The translations under genes and the position numbers were made by a program. A DNA stretch of 64,000 bases from Orobanche coerulescens. Taxonomy: Eukaryota; Streptophyta; Magnoliopsida; Lamiales; Orobanchaceae. The DNA lies in contig CM065802.1 of assembly GCA_033398695.1 (NCBI GenBank), positions 146,988,096 to 147,052,095 on the forward strand, given 5' to 3'. Below are positions 1 through 11,131 of the stretch, one piece after another (position 1 is the stretch's first letter; the number at the start of each line of letters is the position of its first letter). The notes beneath the pieces are model-generated. The model was not told the DNA's origin, did no database searches, and was given only the letters and a program-made list of their open reading frames with translations.

Positions 1-2
1 TT

Positions 3-410
3 GTTGAAGGTTCGATTCCTAAAGTATGAATAAGTTTTGGAAGGGTATTTGTAACTTTGAATGATATTAAGCGTTTTTTAGTAATTAGACTAAACCTGGA
101 GGTAATTTATGTAATTAAGAGTTCTTTATACTAACCACTCATGTCTATAGTATAACATACTGTAATCCAGTTTCTCCATCGAAAGATACAAATTCTTTTA
201 AAATTACAGATACCCCCTTAACATCCAGGTAACTTAACAAATATCCTTCGGTTGAAGGTTCGATTCGTAAAGTGAATAATTTTTGGAGGGGTATTTGTAA
301 CTTTGAATGATGTCAGGTGGCTTTTTGTAATTAGACTATATTATGTAATTAAGAGTTCTTCATACTAACCACTCATGTATAGTATAACATACTGTAATCC
401 AGTTTCTCTA
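3..410. repeat. Two-copy tandem duplication in presumed STE24 intron
   Basis: Two diverged copies of a unit of about 165 bp are seen at about 3-177 and 251-410. Both share the start GTTGAAGGTTCGATTC and the end ATACTGTAATCCAGTTTCTC. They lie downstream (on the minus strand) of the last recognised STE24-like exon, so they are probably intronic. No coding potential is seen. Confidence 0.7.
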
Positions 411-502
411 CATGACTTTACTCTGTCTTCTTCATCATCAATCCATCTTGAAATTCTGCAAACAATAAAGAAAACAGATTTATTTCACTTATAAGGTCCT
501 CA

Positions 503-503
<1 letters not shown>

Positions 504-553
<50 letters not shown>
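504..553. repeat. (AAT)n microsatellite
   Basis: About sixteen uninterrupted AAT/ATA repeats. It lies just beyond the splice donor of the last recognised STE24-like exon, so it is probably intronic. Confidence 0.95.
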
Positions 554-592
554 GACAGACAATTATCCCAAATGTGTTACAGATAGAAGTAC

Positions 593-1922
593 CTGCACTA
601 TAAACATGATAGCAGCTACAATAGGTGGACCAATCAATACAGCTAAGACAATTCCTTTAATCAAGTGCCTAAAGAATAACCATACTGTTTGCTGCAAAAA
701 GAAAGGGAAGTTTATGACAATGCAACATAAGGTGGAGGCACTCAAAACTCGAGTGACAATTGTTAAAATCTAAATGTTATATGTCCAAGTATGACCAAAT
801 GATGAAACTAAACTAAAACCTTGTTGAATCCATGGCGAGCCTCAATGATGAAAGTATAGTATAAAGAAAACAGCAAATCAGTTATCTGCACTGGGGGGTA
901 TAAACTACAGTCAGACAAAATCATGAGAAATCAAGTACAAGTCAGAACATGTAATGACATTTATAATCATCATAATAAAAGCATAAAAATGTTGGAGAAT
1001 ACTTTTAAGGAGTATTTTGTTAATCTTTTATTGAAAATAAATGGAACTCAAATCTCCACCTCTGACCAAAACAGAACACCAGCTAAAAATGCAAGAGTGT
1101 GTAATATCTCATTTTCGGCATTGAGTCCAGCATACACCAAAAATTCTCCACCTATGCATTCAAAGAAACCAAAAAGAAAAAATAGTAAGCCACAAGCAAG
1201 TTGCAAAACACTAAGAAAGCCTCACATGACTCACCTTCCAAAACCAGGGCAATATTCCAAAGTATAAAATTATGGAGTTCATAACTACGGCTACAAATTC
1301 ATGTAACAAATGGAAGTAGTTGACATAAATAAGAGAATAACCACGAAACAACTGGTTAAGGAAAACACTAGAAATAGAGTTGTATAATATGTTCTCACTT
1401 GAAAAATAAATGCACAGACCTTTTGTCAAGACAATAAGCACGGGATTTTTCAAATTTTTCTTGACTGATTACTCCAACCAATGGTTTGGGAAGAGTTGTC
1501 AACTTAAGAGCAGCATGCTGTCTTGAATCAAGATAACTCTCAAATAAATACACCAGTATCATGAAACCTGAAGCATTTGAAAAAAAAAATAGGAGCCAAA
1601 AGCCCAAATAACAAGATATAGTCATTGGTAAGGAGAAAACAAAAGGGATAATCTCCTCAAGATAAAGTACATTGACATCATTATCGTGAAGCTAGAGTAC
1701 GCCTGTGAGGGAAAACAATATCACTAAGTACTGAAAATTACATCGCCTTACATATATAGAATCCAACAACTCATTCAATTTACAATAAAATTTACAATAG
1801 ACAGAACATAAAAGGGTTAACCATATACATGTGTGTCCAGAACTATATGCCAATATACATATCTAAAACATATAAATACACAGATATATATAGGGGAAAT
1901 ATGCACAAGCGACAGCCTCCAT
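593..1922 (-). CDS. STE24: CAAX prenyl protease 1 (STE24/FACE1 family), first six exons; continues off the left edge
   Basis: The family is an ER-membrane zinc metalloprotease that removes the last three residues of farnesylated CAAX proteins. Six minus-strand blocks match the N-terminal part in order: 1922-1907 (MEAV), 1567-1420 (GFMILVYLFESYLDSRQH to EKFEKSRAYCLDK), 1319-1235 (YFHLLHEFV to FGILPWFWK), 1151-1060 (GLNAENEILHTLAFLAG), 885-820 (ITDLLFSLYYTFIIEARHG) and 691-593 (QTVWLFFRHLIKG to GPPIVAAIMFIVQ). GT donors follow exons at 1907, 1420, 1235, 1060, 820 and 593. AG acceptors precede exons at 1567, 1151, 885 and 691. The HEXXH zinc-site exons would lie left of the window. Oddities: the homology-defined third exon is preceded by AA instead of AG, and the junction of exons 3 and 4 is out of phase with the consensus donor. 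The copy may be dying, or it may use shifted splice sites. The start Met is the least certain part. Confidence 0.8.
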
Positions 1923-2696
1923 GTAATATTTTGTGTGAGTGGAGAATGGCGAGAGGGAATGGCGAGAGAGATTTTGGCGAGAGACTCCATCATATTATGG
2001 GTTTTGATGAAACGTATTGAGACTATACAGAAAAACCTTGAATCGAGTCGATCTGAATTGAAATTATAAATTGAATTAGATGCTCGTTACATTTCAAGAC
2101 AAGAGTACTATGGAAATTCAACAAGAGAGAAAGAGGGAGGAAGATGGAGGGGAGAGCTGTTGGAGCTCACCAAATAAAATGAAAGCAAGTAAGAGAAATG
2201 CAAGATAATATTAATGTCAGGTCAAATTGAATTTTCTCAGTTTGTCCTTTCAAGTAGAGAGCCAAACCTAAAGCTAATACGTTTGAGAACACTTCAATTT
2301 CATGAGACCTGGGATACCTCACTACATTTCAAGGTCACTACAAAAGTAAACCAAGTGTGTTTGTAGGAATGTCCATCTATCCAGTATTTTAAACCTAACA
2401 CACGGTAGACTGCACTAACAGGCTTCGTTAACGTATAGGGAAACAATTAAGGATGAGCTAAATCTGAATAACATAAAGCTAACTACAAAAATAGGTGCTA
2501 ACTTGGCATTTTTGACAATGTTAGAAAAAATGTACCAAACCACTTAGATAGTTCAGCTGCAGCCAACAAAAAATGTAACTACTCCATGAATACTAAATGC
2601 AATCATAAAATAGAATATGTATTCACCTTGAACAGTATAGCTCGGTGCCTGCAAAGCCCCATAGACAGATTACTAATTGGAATCACAACACATTTC
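1923..2696. other. AT-rich upstream region of the STE24-like gene, no gene seen
   Basis: On the minus strand this would be promoter and 5' leader of the STE24-like gene. No convincing TATA box or ORF could be assigned. Only short overlapping ORFs without family resemblance occur near 1830-2070. Confidence 0.4.
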
Positions 2697-2801
2697 TTAA
2701 CATCCTTCCATCTCTAGTGCATCTTTAGCGACAGGCGGCGAGTCGGTGAGGGCGGCGGCGGAGGGCTGCCACGCCTTGGAGACAACCGGCGGGCACTTCA
2801 T
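2697..2801 (-). CDS. Short unrecognised ORF (34 codons) in a GC-rich patch
   Basis: This ATG-to-TAA reading frame is rich in Pro, Ala and Ser and begins MKCPPVV. It sits in a GC-rich patch (about 2700-2900) within AT-rich surroundings. It lies about 0.8 kb upstream of the STE24-like start, on the same strand. It could be an upstream ORF, the first exon of another gene, or chance. No domain is recognised. Confidence 0.2.
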   Translation of the reverse strand: MKCPPVVSKAWQPSAAALTDSPPVAKDALEMEGC

Positions 2802-3199
2802 AAGTCAAATAGATCAGTCGGCTTTGGCTGTGTTGAGAGTGGTGTTTCCGTTGCTGCAGTCATCCTCCATGAGACGAGGGTTTACAGGTGAGAAGATGCG
2901 TAACGACTAATGTGGAAAAATGAATATATGAGGATGACATCTCGGTGGAAAATAGATAGATGAAGCAGGCATGAGGCAACCCACCGAACGAAACCCTACC
3001 AGAGAAGAGAAATGATAAAAGCGGGAAGATGAAGAGGAACCACGCGTGATGCGATTTTGTGTGAGAGTAATATTTGTGAATATATTTCTAATTATTTGTG
3101 AGAGTAATATTTGTGAGAGCAGGAAAATATTTAGGTAGAAGCGGACTTTTTTAGCTAAGGAAGGGAGCGGGATAATTTTCCCGCATATATTTTAGCCAA

Positions 3200-3401
3200 A
3201 TACTCTTTATCTAAGGCAACACGGACATAATGCTGCCATTGTTACTCTGCTTTTATGTAAGGCAACATTGTTCTATATCAAAGGCAAGATCAAATTATAA
3301 TGTTGCCTCACATCTAATTTTTTCAAAATTTAACCACTTAAGGCAACATTTTGATGACAACACCGAAAAAAGTATTGCTGAAGGCCATATATGATGTAGT
3401 G
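3200..3401 (-). mobile_element. Possible CACTA-like or MITE terminus with AAGGCAAC subterminal motifs
   Basis: The block ends in GATGTAGTG at 3401, i.e. CACTACATC on the minus strand. It contains at least four copies of TAAGGCAACA-like motifs on both strands (near 3212, 3261, 3315 and 3342). Short repeated motifs next to a CACTA end are typical of En/Spm-type termini. No matching opposite end was identified with confidence, so this may be a decayed fragment. Confidence 0.35.
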
Positions 3402-4403
3402 GATTTAATAACAGCTTCCATATTAGCGAATTGTTGACTCTAGAGACTTCTTGCTATACGATGGCGATTATCAAAACAGGCTATGTTTATCAATTTCCCC
3501 CTTTTTGATAATGCCAAAACTTCCTATAGATACAGAGTGTCTGTCTTCAAGTCTTCTGTATGAGAGATCTGATCTTCATGACTTACTCTAAAAATTTGAA
3601 CTAATCGTAGGCAAGTCCTAAAATGAAAATCCTACAGGACTAAGTGTATTATAATTTTAACTTATGATTGGCATGCATGCACAATCTTATAGGATGTAAT
3701 CTAGATTGAATACAATTTAATCTATGAACTGCTTGCAGACAAGTTCTTACAGCTTGTGGATTAGTAAGTTTGTACTTGTTGAATATACCAATACTTCGTA
3801 ATCAAAACAGTAATGACAGTAAGAGTCGATTACGAGCTGTAATCTTTCAAGAAACCAGAAATTTTATTTATGATTGAATATTACATGGTCTGAAAGATAC
3901 AAAAATAAATATGCATCGACGAGCATACATTAGGATAAAAATACCCCATATAACTGACAAAAGCTAGTCCCTATAATGAGAATGTCTCCAAGTCTTTTTA
4001 GTGGGATCATATGATCGGTTCCACTCCAAGTCTTCTTCCGGATGGGGGACTCATTCACCCTTCTGGTGTTTGAACTTCGTTTTAAGTTGTAGGAGAAGCT
4101 TTCCTTCTGCTAGTAGACTTGACAACTCATTGGCAGCATCCTCCAGAGTTTTAAATCTGTTGAACATGGTAGATTCCCTGATGAGAGTGCAAAAGTACCT
4201 CATCAGTTCATTTTTCTTCCAAGATTTTTGATCCTGTGCTAAGGGTGTCAGTCTGTTGGGAGCAGAATCTCAGCAGGTTTTCATACTGTACTTTTCCATA
4301 GGCAATTGAGATCCTGGAACTCAGGTCAAGAACCAATTATCCTGTATCCTCTCGCTCCTTGACCTGGCCCGGGTCCGGACACTCGTCTGATTGCAGTAGC
4401 AAC
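3402..4403. other. Non-coding stretch with a polypurine-tract-like site on the minus strand
   Basis: No ORF with family resemblance is seen. On the minus strand, at plus positions 3491-3507, there is AAAAAGGGGGAAATTG. This resembles the polypurine tract that precedes the 3' LTR of plant Copia elements. It lies downstream of the decayed minus-strand coding region at 4404-6522, so both may belong to one old element. Confidence 0.3.
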
Positions 4404-6522
4404 ACTTTATTCCAATGCATCCTCCATTTCTATTTCTCTATCAAGCCTCCACTTCTTGGCAGCCTCTACAGACTCTTCCTGCTTTTTGGCATCATCAAGA
4501 TCCGAGACCTTGTCGTGAATTTCTCGAAGGAGTTTCATAGATTCGGCTTGTTGGGTCTTTCGATCATTGATGCTGTCGACCAGCCTTCCAACTATTGTTG
4601 TAAGACTATCGATCTTGTGATCGTGGTCAGTCAGTTTGGAGTCGGTGTATTCAAGGGCGGCGAAAGTCTTGACCTCGGCTACTTGGAGCTTTTCTTGCTC
4701 TTGCCTCAGGGTCCGCTCCTGATGCTGTTTCAGTTGGTTCAGAGCTTGCCACAATGCTGTTAGCATGAGGCAAAATGCGTCTTCCACATCACTGATAGCC
4801 GATTTCAGCTTCGGGAGCTCATTCCGAGCTGTATCGTGCATCCAGTCTAACTATTTTCCAACATCATACAGGGCCATGAAGGCATCCAGTAGAAATACAG
4901 TTTGGCGACTGATGGCTTGAAGTTGCTCAATTCGTGCTTCGGTGCGTGGAGAGCCAGGGCACGCAATCTTGGAGTCTGAAGGATCTCCGAGCTGTCTAAG
5001 AACCATGTTATGATGGGGTCTCTGTGGTTTGTCATCAGGGAGGAAACCGTCATCAGATTCAGAGAGGGAACCTACATAGATAGGAGATGCAACTTGTTCG
5101 GAAGCAGGGGCTTCAGAAGGTTGAGCTGTTGGGTCTGTCTGGGAGACATAAGGGACTAATTCTTCATGTCTTGGTTTATTTTCAATAGTTGGAACTACAA
5201 GAGGGACTGAATCCTCCTTCCGAATCTCAGCTTCTGCTTATTATGGAAGAGGGACTGATTCCTCTTGACGGACGACGTGGGTGGCGTCTTCTTGTTCTTG
5301 AGGATGGGCTTCCAGTATGGGAGAAGTAGCTGGTTATTCATGGATGACAGGAGGGACTGATTCCTCCTGTTTCTGTTCTTCCTGGGCTACTTCTTGTTGA
5401 GGGGGAAGGGACTGATGTTTGTCAAAGGATGTCCCTTCGCCCTGTTGGGATTGAATGTTGGCCATTTATCCTTCCTTATCCTCTTCTCTGCTTATCCAAA
5501 GACCTGGCTGTAAGGCATCATCATCATCATTAGAGAATGGGTCGGAATGATGGCTTGGGGATGGAGCCTTGTCACCGGACTGTGACTTCCCTTTGAGTCT
5601 GGCCTTTTTCATTTGCCATGAAGTAATTTGAGTTGAGCTCAAGGCAAAAGTGATCTTTCCAGCGGATCAGGACCTCGATGTTTTGGGTGTCCGTGACCTC
5701 CAAAGCAAATAACTCATTGTCCTTCCAGTCCTCCCAGTTGTACAGGGTGTCATATGGGGATACCCTGTAGGATTTTTAGACCTTGAAGTGCTCATAAGCT
5801 TCCTCTATTGAACTTGGAGGAGAGTGTTATTTATAATATTGGGTGGGGAGGGACTCCATACAGTAGTGGGCTCTACTATCCGGTTAAGATCCTCAACATG
5901 TATGGGAGCCTATTGTGGAGAGAGATCCCTAACAGGGGTGGGTACCATATCGGGAGAGGGACTCCGTACAGGGGTGCGTGCCCTATTTGTAATTGCGGCT
6001 TTCGACTCCAAAGGGGCAGCCGACTCGTCGGATCCTTCTAACTTGGCAAATAGTTGATCATCCGTCATAGCCGCCACAAGCTCAAGATTTGTTGTATGAG
6101 CAGAAACTGTTTCTTCCATAGGGGTTGTGCCTTGTGGGAGAGTTTCAGAAATAGGAGCGGTCGATAGGACTTCTATAGTGATCGCTGCAGTCACCATAGG
6201 TTCAACTGTAGAAGACTTCTTGGTCTTCTTTATTTTCTTCTCGGCAGCTTTAGGGGAGTTGCTGTCGAGAATACATCTCTTTCTCTTCTTCCCACACTCG
6301 AGCTCTTCAGAGTGACGTCCCTTGGGTCACTAGAGGTTGGCATGCTAAGAGGGTTGGGCCTGTCATCAAGGAGAGGTGATGTGTTGTATACGGTGGGTCT
6401 GATTCCACAGATGAATTTCCAGTGCCAATTTTCTTGGCGTCGGTGGATTGTTTCAATCCGCAGCGAGTGAGAATGTGATTCAAGATAAGGAATATGGTGG
6501 ATTTCCATGAATAACCTATCAA
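4404..6522 (-). pseudogene. Decayed coding region, low-complexity and coiled-coil protein, probably retroelement-derived
   Basis: Several minus-strand open blocks line up with interruptions. The first part (about 6522-5910) is rich in Ser, Thr and Pro (for example RSPSPDMVPTP). The middle part (about 5400-5050) has acidic and proline-rich repeats around a recurring SVPLVV-like segment. The last block (4841-4407) reads as a Lys/Glu/Gln-rich coiled coil of about 140 residues ending MEDALE. At 4850 the frame continues through a TAG into the preceding block (LLDAFMALYDVGK). Another in-frame TAA lies near 5240. I do not recognise a named domain. The mix of low-complexity and coiled-coil sequence plus a downstream polypurine-like site suggests an accessory ORF of an old LTR element. 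A decayed host gene is the alternative. Confidence 0.4.
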
Positions 6523-7129
6523 GGAATCATGAAGGGAATGAATCCCGTGGGAATGACTTAGAATCCAAGGTAAGAATACATAGTAATAATATTAGCCTTG
6601 AAGTTTAGAAAAGGCTTCATAGCATATTATAAACAACGTGACTTAGAAAGCAAAATTATAAAGAGTGTTTGCAGCGGAAAAACATGGTTGGTTACATATA
6701 TGAAGATATAGAACCAGGGCTTAACATCATTTGTAGACAAAAGACTTCTACTCAACACCTTCCGTCACATCCCCTGCTCAACCTGCACATTTTAAAACAT
6801 ATACAGGGCTGAGTACAACGTACTCCTTGAACATATTGCCAAAAGATAAAAAATGTTTTCGTACTTGTCATCATGCATATAAGCAGTAACACACAGGGGT
6901 TTTAAGAAAAAGTTCATGTTTACTAAATCATTCATTTCATTGCATATATCATTAGATTCACCATATCCATAATTTACGTGGGGGAAGGTGACCACCTCCC
7001 ATGAACGTTACTCCCCAAGATCGGCCACTCCGAAGAGAGCTCACAGTCCCGAATACTGTGTACACTAACCCTGGCCAATAACCTTTTTCTAGCTCGGTTA
7101 TCCAAAGGAACTTCCAGGAGCGTGCATGG

Positions 7130-7640
7130 TGCATGCGGGTACAGGTGTTCGATAACTAAGAAAGCGGTTGGCGACGGTTACTTGATAGATGCGGTTAACT
7201 ACGGTTAATCGATACGTGGCAAGAAGAGACATAACCATGCGGGCGGTTATGTGGGATGCTTGAAACGCAGCATGACCTTGCGGGACGGTTATGCCATGTG
7301 TTTGTTTTACGTTTGTCCATTTGTCCCAGCAGTTGGGGGATTGTCCTCTGCGTACCTTAGGCCTATAAATAGTCTAAGGGCACTCGGTTTTGAGGGAGAT
7401 AGAGTGTAGGAAAAACAAAGTGCATTTTGTAAGCACTAAGTTGTGACAGAGCCATTATGTGTGTAAGCTTTGGCCGATTTGGTCTTTGTACGAATTGTTG
7501 GAAGTAGTGAAAAGTTGGGAGGAATTCTCCTGTAAACTTGTGTGCTTATGCTGTTTTTCCATTGTTCTTGTGGCGAGATTTACTTTTCATATTTTCTAGT
7601 TTCACATAAACACGAGGGTTTGAAAGGATAAAAAGGCTGA
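7130..7640 (+). mobile_element. Possible plus-oriented LTR inserted into the older minus LTR
   Basis: This stretch differs in character from both sides. It carries a plus-strand TATA box CTATAAATAG at about 7364-7373, followed by a leader-like sequence. It separates the U3/TATA half from the R/U5 half of the minus-oriented LTR. Exact ends and duplication are not visible. Confidence 0.3.
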
Positions 7641-8627
7641 CTGATTGGTGCACAATCAGGCCGCACAGGCGTGTAAATTTGCAAAAAATTTAACCCTAAA
7701 ATTTAACCCTGTGACAACTAGTAATAATGCAAGCAAAAATGATTCTCGGCTCTTCCTTATGCATCAATCTACTGCTCCACCTTTCATCCAAAGTGCACAA
7801 AGGCTCGAAAGAATTAGAATTCTATAATTGCACTGTTAGAACTCAATAGTATGCCTTATACCATTGGAAAGCAACTGAAGTCTAATATCATGTCCCTTTT
7901 ACGGATTTCAAAAATATCAACCATGGAGAAAGTTATGGCTGTTTCTGTGAAGTGTATCTAAACTGCCAATTTTCGGCAAAAATGGGAAAAACGTCATATT
8001 AATCTAGAGCTCGTTTCTAGCAACGAAATACCTAAACATGTGAATTCTAATCATACATATCATACTTATAACACATAAAGGAATTGAAATACAATCATTC
8101 TTCTCGACACTACAAACTCCATTTCATAATCTTTTCTTTTGAAAAATGACTACTAACTCATTTTTATTCTCCAACATTAAACATTCAAACATCATTAACA
8201 TCAAGTATGATCAACATAAAATATTACTAACATCAAACAACACACTTAATCTATACTCATGTTGATAATGAAAGTTTTGGTTCCCATATGAAAATGACCT
8301 AAACATGATTTGAAAATCCTCAATACATAACATGCTCTTTAACTACATGAACTATAATATTTAACATATTTCATCTTCGTAAATATCACTTCATGCCTTT
8401 GTTTTTCAAATAAATTTCTAAACCATTTTACAAAAATCTAACAAAAACATATCATCTATATCTTTCATACATTATCACAATTATCAAGTTACTTTTGATC
8501 ATATATCAACATATCAAGAACTAAGCATGATTCTTCCTTGCTTTCAAATACCAAATATTTTATAAAAATCCCATAAATTCATCGTAGCATCAAGAAGATG
8601 AAGTGAGGAGGAAAAATGGTTATGTCC

Positions 8628-8636
8628 CTTTATATA
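8628..8636 (-). promoter_or_regulatory. TATA box of the minus-oriented LTR
   Basis: The minus strand reads TATATAAAG, about 490 bp from the LTR start at 9118. A pyrimidine-rich leader (TTTTTCCTCCTCACTTCATC) follows, as expected for an LTR promoter. Confidence 0.5.
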
Positions 8637-9301
8637 CTAGGTTAACCCTAGACGTCATCATAAATCGGTCGAAGAATATTTTATGTTTTGCTCCTACGCA
8701 AATAAAATTACTCGGGTATTGTATGTATGTCATATACTTAAATTATCATGTCGAACTTACAACTTAAAGTCGAAGAAGAGTTACGCTATTTACGGAACGC
8801 GAATTATAAGAGAAAATGACCCGACATATAATATGCCCGAAAACTCAAAAAGTAAACTTCCAAAAATCATACTCGCAATGTTAAAATAGTGTATTTAGAA
8901 GGCGATGGAATCATGATTCTATATATCGAAACATAAAATCAAATATCTGGAAGATAATCCCAACGAGATAACCGAACATCCAAACTCTGAATTAAAAACG
9001 TGTAAATAGATCTAAACTTATTCCATTAGTCAGAATTTTATTACTTAGGAATGCAAAAACCCTAATGTCACACTTGAGGTTACAATAAATCATGTATATG
9101 AAAGACAGGGGCATTACAACACAGGACTAAGGTTGATCTCAACAGCGAAGATGGTTGAACAAGTTCAAACAGCAGCTGTATGCTTTGATGAGCGATTGCT
9201 GTATGTTGTGCTGTTTGCTGAGGACTTGTGTATTTCTTCGATTAGATACTGCTGTATTCTCAGGAAATATACTGCTCTTTCTTATCTTGACTAGTTCAAG
9301 A

Positions 9302-9320
9302 CCCGTCGAATTTCAACGGG
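9302..9320 (-). repeat. Helitron 3' terminal hairpin
   Basis: Five-base-pair stem CCCGT/ACGGG with a nine-base loop, seven bases before the terminal CTAG. Position and form are diagnostic of Helitron 3' ends, where the hairpin is thought to act in termination of rolling-circle replication. Confidence 0.8.
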
Positions 9321-9477
9321 ATATAGATTTCTCGTTTACTTGAATATAAACATAAAGATAAATTTATGCTTGAAAAATTAAAAGTCAAATATAGAAAAAT
9401 TAACTGATTTTCGATGGAATATAGATCTCCTTTATATTAAGAGTCAAACATCAAAAAATTTACTCAAAAAAAATTCC

Positions 9478-9712
9478 TCACAGGTTGTCGAAAACCTCTT
9501 TGTAAACTACATTAGTCATCAAATTACAAGTCTGACCCTTTTCATCACAAATTAGAACTTTCAGACCCTTTTTGCTAGTTACTCTCGAGACTGGCACATA
9601 CCACTGACCATGTCTGAATACTGGTTTAGAAAGGTAAAGTCCAACGTGCGAAAGAGACTACCCCTTACTCTTATTTAAAGTCATTCCAAAGCAAACGGAT
9701 AGGGGGAAATCC
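9478..9712 (-). pseudogene. Helitron Pif1-like helicase, C-terminal fragment
   Basis: The minus-strand frame reads FPLSVCFGMTLNKSKG, a stop, then SLSHVGLYLSKPVFRHGQWY, VPVSRVTSKKGLKVLI and on to a TGA at 9480-9478. These match the last conserved motifs of Pif1-family helicases: the MT(I/L)NKSQG motif and the VALSRV motif. In Helitrons this helicase is fused to a Rep nickase and unwinds DNA during rolling-circle transposition. A TAG replaces the Gln after NKSKG, so the copy was dead independently of the CACTA insertion that removes its upstream part at 9713-9715. Confidence 0.8.
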
Positions 9713-9715
9713 CTA

Positions 9716-10110
9716 CACTACAAAAAAATCAACTTTTTACGGCTTGGTTTTTATGGCGCACGTGCTCTGCACGCCGTAAATACTAACTTTTCATGGCGTG
9801 CTTCTTAAAATAGACCGCAGAAAGCATTTCGGGTACTTTTTTACGGCTCGCCCGTAGAGCGAGCCGTAAAAACAAGTTTTAATGGCACACATTGCGCGCC
9901 GTGGAATATGTCTTTTGACGACGCGTCCTAGTGTGCCGTTATATTGTTCCCACGGCTCGCATGGGCACGCCATAAACTGTGCTCGCGAGAATTGGCTTAA
10001 GGTCGTTTACGGCTCGCTTGTGAAAGCCATAGAATGTTTATTCACGGCTCACATACGTAAGCAGTAAATATTGTTTTTTTACGGCACAAAACGCATGCCG
10101 TAAATAAGTC
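9716..10110 (+). repeat. CACTA terminal inverted repeat and subterminal repeat region
   Basis: After the CACTA end, TTTACGGC or its inverse GCCGTAAA occurs about ten times in 400 bp, often with CG-rich neighbours (e.g. TTACGGCTCGC, ACGCCGTAAA), in both orientations. In En/Spm elements such subterminal repeats bind the TNPA-type protein that brings the ends together. Confidence 0.75.
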
Positions 10111-10675
10111 TAATAAAAAATATTTATGATCTTCTTTTGACTTTATTATTATTTTTACCTTAATTGAATATATATACACCTATATGTATATATATAAGAT
10201 TCTGAAAATATTTTTCGCTAATAATCTTATTAACTTTTTGCTGCAAACTCAAGATTATAATAAATATAATAAATAATACTTAGTATTTTCTTATTCTTAC
10301 AATTATATAAGCATATATACATAAAATAATCTTTATATTTCCATTTTATTTTTATTATTAGAAATTGTGTTATATATGAATTTAAATATAAAAAAATTGA
10401 AAATATTTTGCGTTAATAACATTTTTAACCGTTTTGATGCAAACACTCAAGACTATAAATATAATACATAGATACTTAATATTTTCTTATTCTTAAAATT
10501 ATATAAATCATATACAAAATAATCATTATAAAAAGAAAAATAATTGTAAAAATAATTGAAATGCAGAAAATTTGTGAATGGGGCCTAGATTGGTCAATAA
10601 GTTTAGATATGCATTTTCAGCTCACACGTAATTTATTTAACTTCAAAAATAATTTAAGAGTTAACTGTAGTAGGG
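10111..10675. other. AT-rich CACTA interior, nothing recognised
   Basis: Very AT-rich, with two diverged copies of a segment containing AAAATATTTTGCG-like sequence and AACTCAAGA(T/C)TATAA (near 10205-10310 and 10395-10510). This suggests an internal duplication. No ORF. Confidence 0.4.
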
Positions 10676-10860
10676 GTGAGCAAAAACCGCACCGCGATAC
10701 CAAATTATCGAAAAAACCACAATAACTGAAACTGATAAATTGAAAAAAGAGACAAAAACCGATGGTAGGGTAAAAACCAAAAAATTTCTCTGCGGTGCAG
10801 TTTTATACTGTATAACCGCACCAAATTACCGAAACCGCACCGCAAAATTTTAAATATTAA
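10676..10860. repeat. Dispersed plant repeat rich in AAAACCGCACCGC
   Basis: The block starts TAGGGGTGAGCAAAAACCG and contains AACCGCACC on both strands, with alternating purine and pyrimidine runs. Plant genomes carry many non-coding hAT-type MITEs with this look. No target duplication was verified. Confidence 0.3.
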
Positions 10861-10861
10861 T

Positions 10862-10874
10862 TACACACACACAT

Positions 10875-10920
<46 letters not shown>
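10862..10920. repeat. (CA)n(TA)n compound microsatellite
   Basis: A run of CACACA changes into TATATA over about 58 bp. Confidence 0.95.
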
Positions 10921-11131
10921 TACTATTATTTAGCTTTACATTTGAGAAGCAATACCTACCTACGTATTGTAAAACTCTTTTATTTCTAAAATTTCTCTAA
11001 GTACCGAGAAGAGGAAAAGCACGCTCAGCTAGGGTTTTTTGAAGAAGCGACGCCATCACCACCGCTCGGCGCTCAGAGCCACTCCCACCTCTCCACCTCC
11101 GCCCATCGCCTCCGCCGCCTCTTAACCTACC

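Larger units (their letters stand above)
6530..9118 (-). mobile_element. Old LTR-like sequence in minus orientation (boundary at 9118 only)
   Basis: At 9118 the minus strand starts TGTAATGCCCC, a gypsy-type LTR start. Going down the minus strand there is a TATA box near 8628-8636, a pyrimidine-rich leader, and a segment near 7000-6780 with GTTGTACTCAGCCCTG, typical of the R/U5 part of long plant gypsy LTRs. TTTTCCGCTGC near 6670 also occurs in the LTR at 11132-13797. The left boundary and any target-site duplication could not be placed, so this may be a solo or truncated LTR. Confidence 0.45.
9291..9715 (-). mobile_element. Helitron 3' end, cut at 9715 by a CACTA insertion
   Basis: Read on the minus strand, the element ends with hairpin arms CCCGT...ACGGG (plus 9302-9320). 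A short spacer and terminal CTAG at 9294-9291 follow, and the next base is T. This is the standard Helitron 3' end, which inserts between A and T. About 160 bp inside it lies the end of a Pif1-type helicase frame. The 5' remainder must lie beyond the CACTA element, outside the window. Confidence 0.8.

Noticed and set aside
923..1267. 114-codon plus-strand ORF
   Set aside because: Overlaps two minus-strand STE24-like exons with correct splice sites. No family resemblance of its own.
2319..2350. CACTACA sequences as the partner end of the 3401 terminus
   Set aside because: The sequence after CACTACA does not match the 3401 terminus beyond a few bases, and no subterminal motifs lie nearby.
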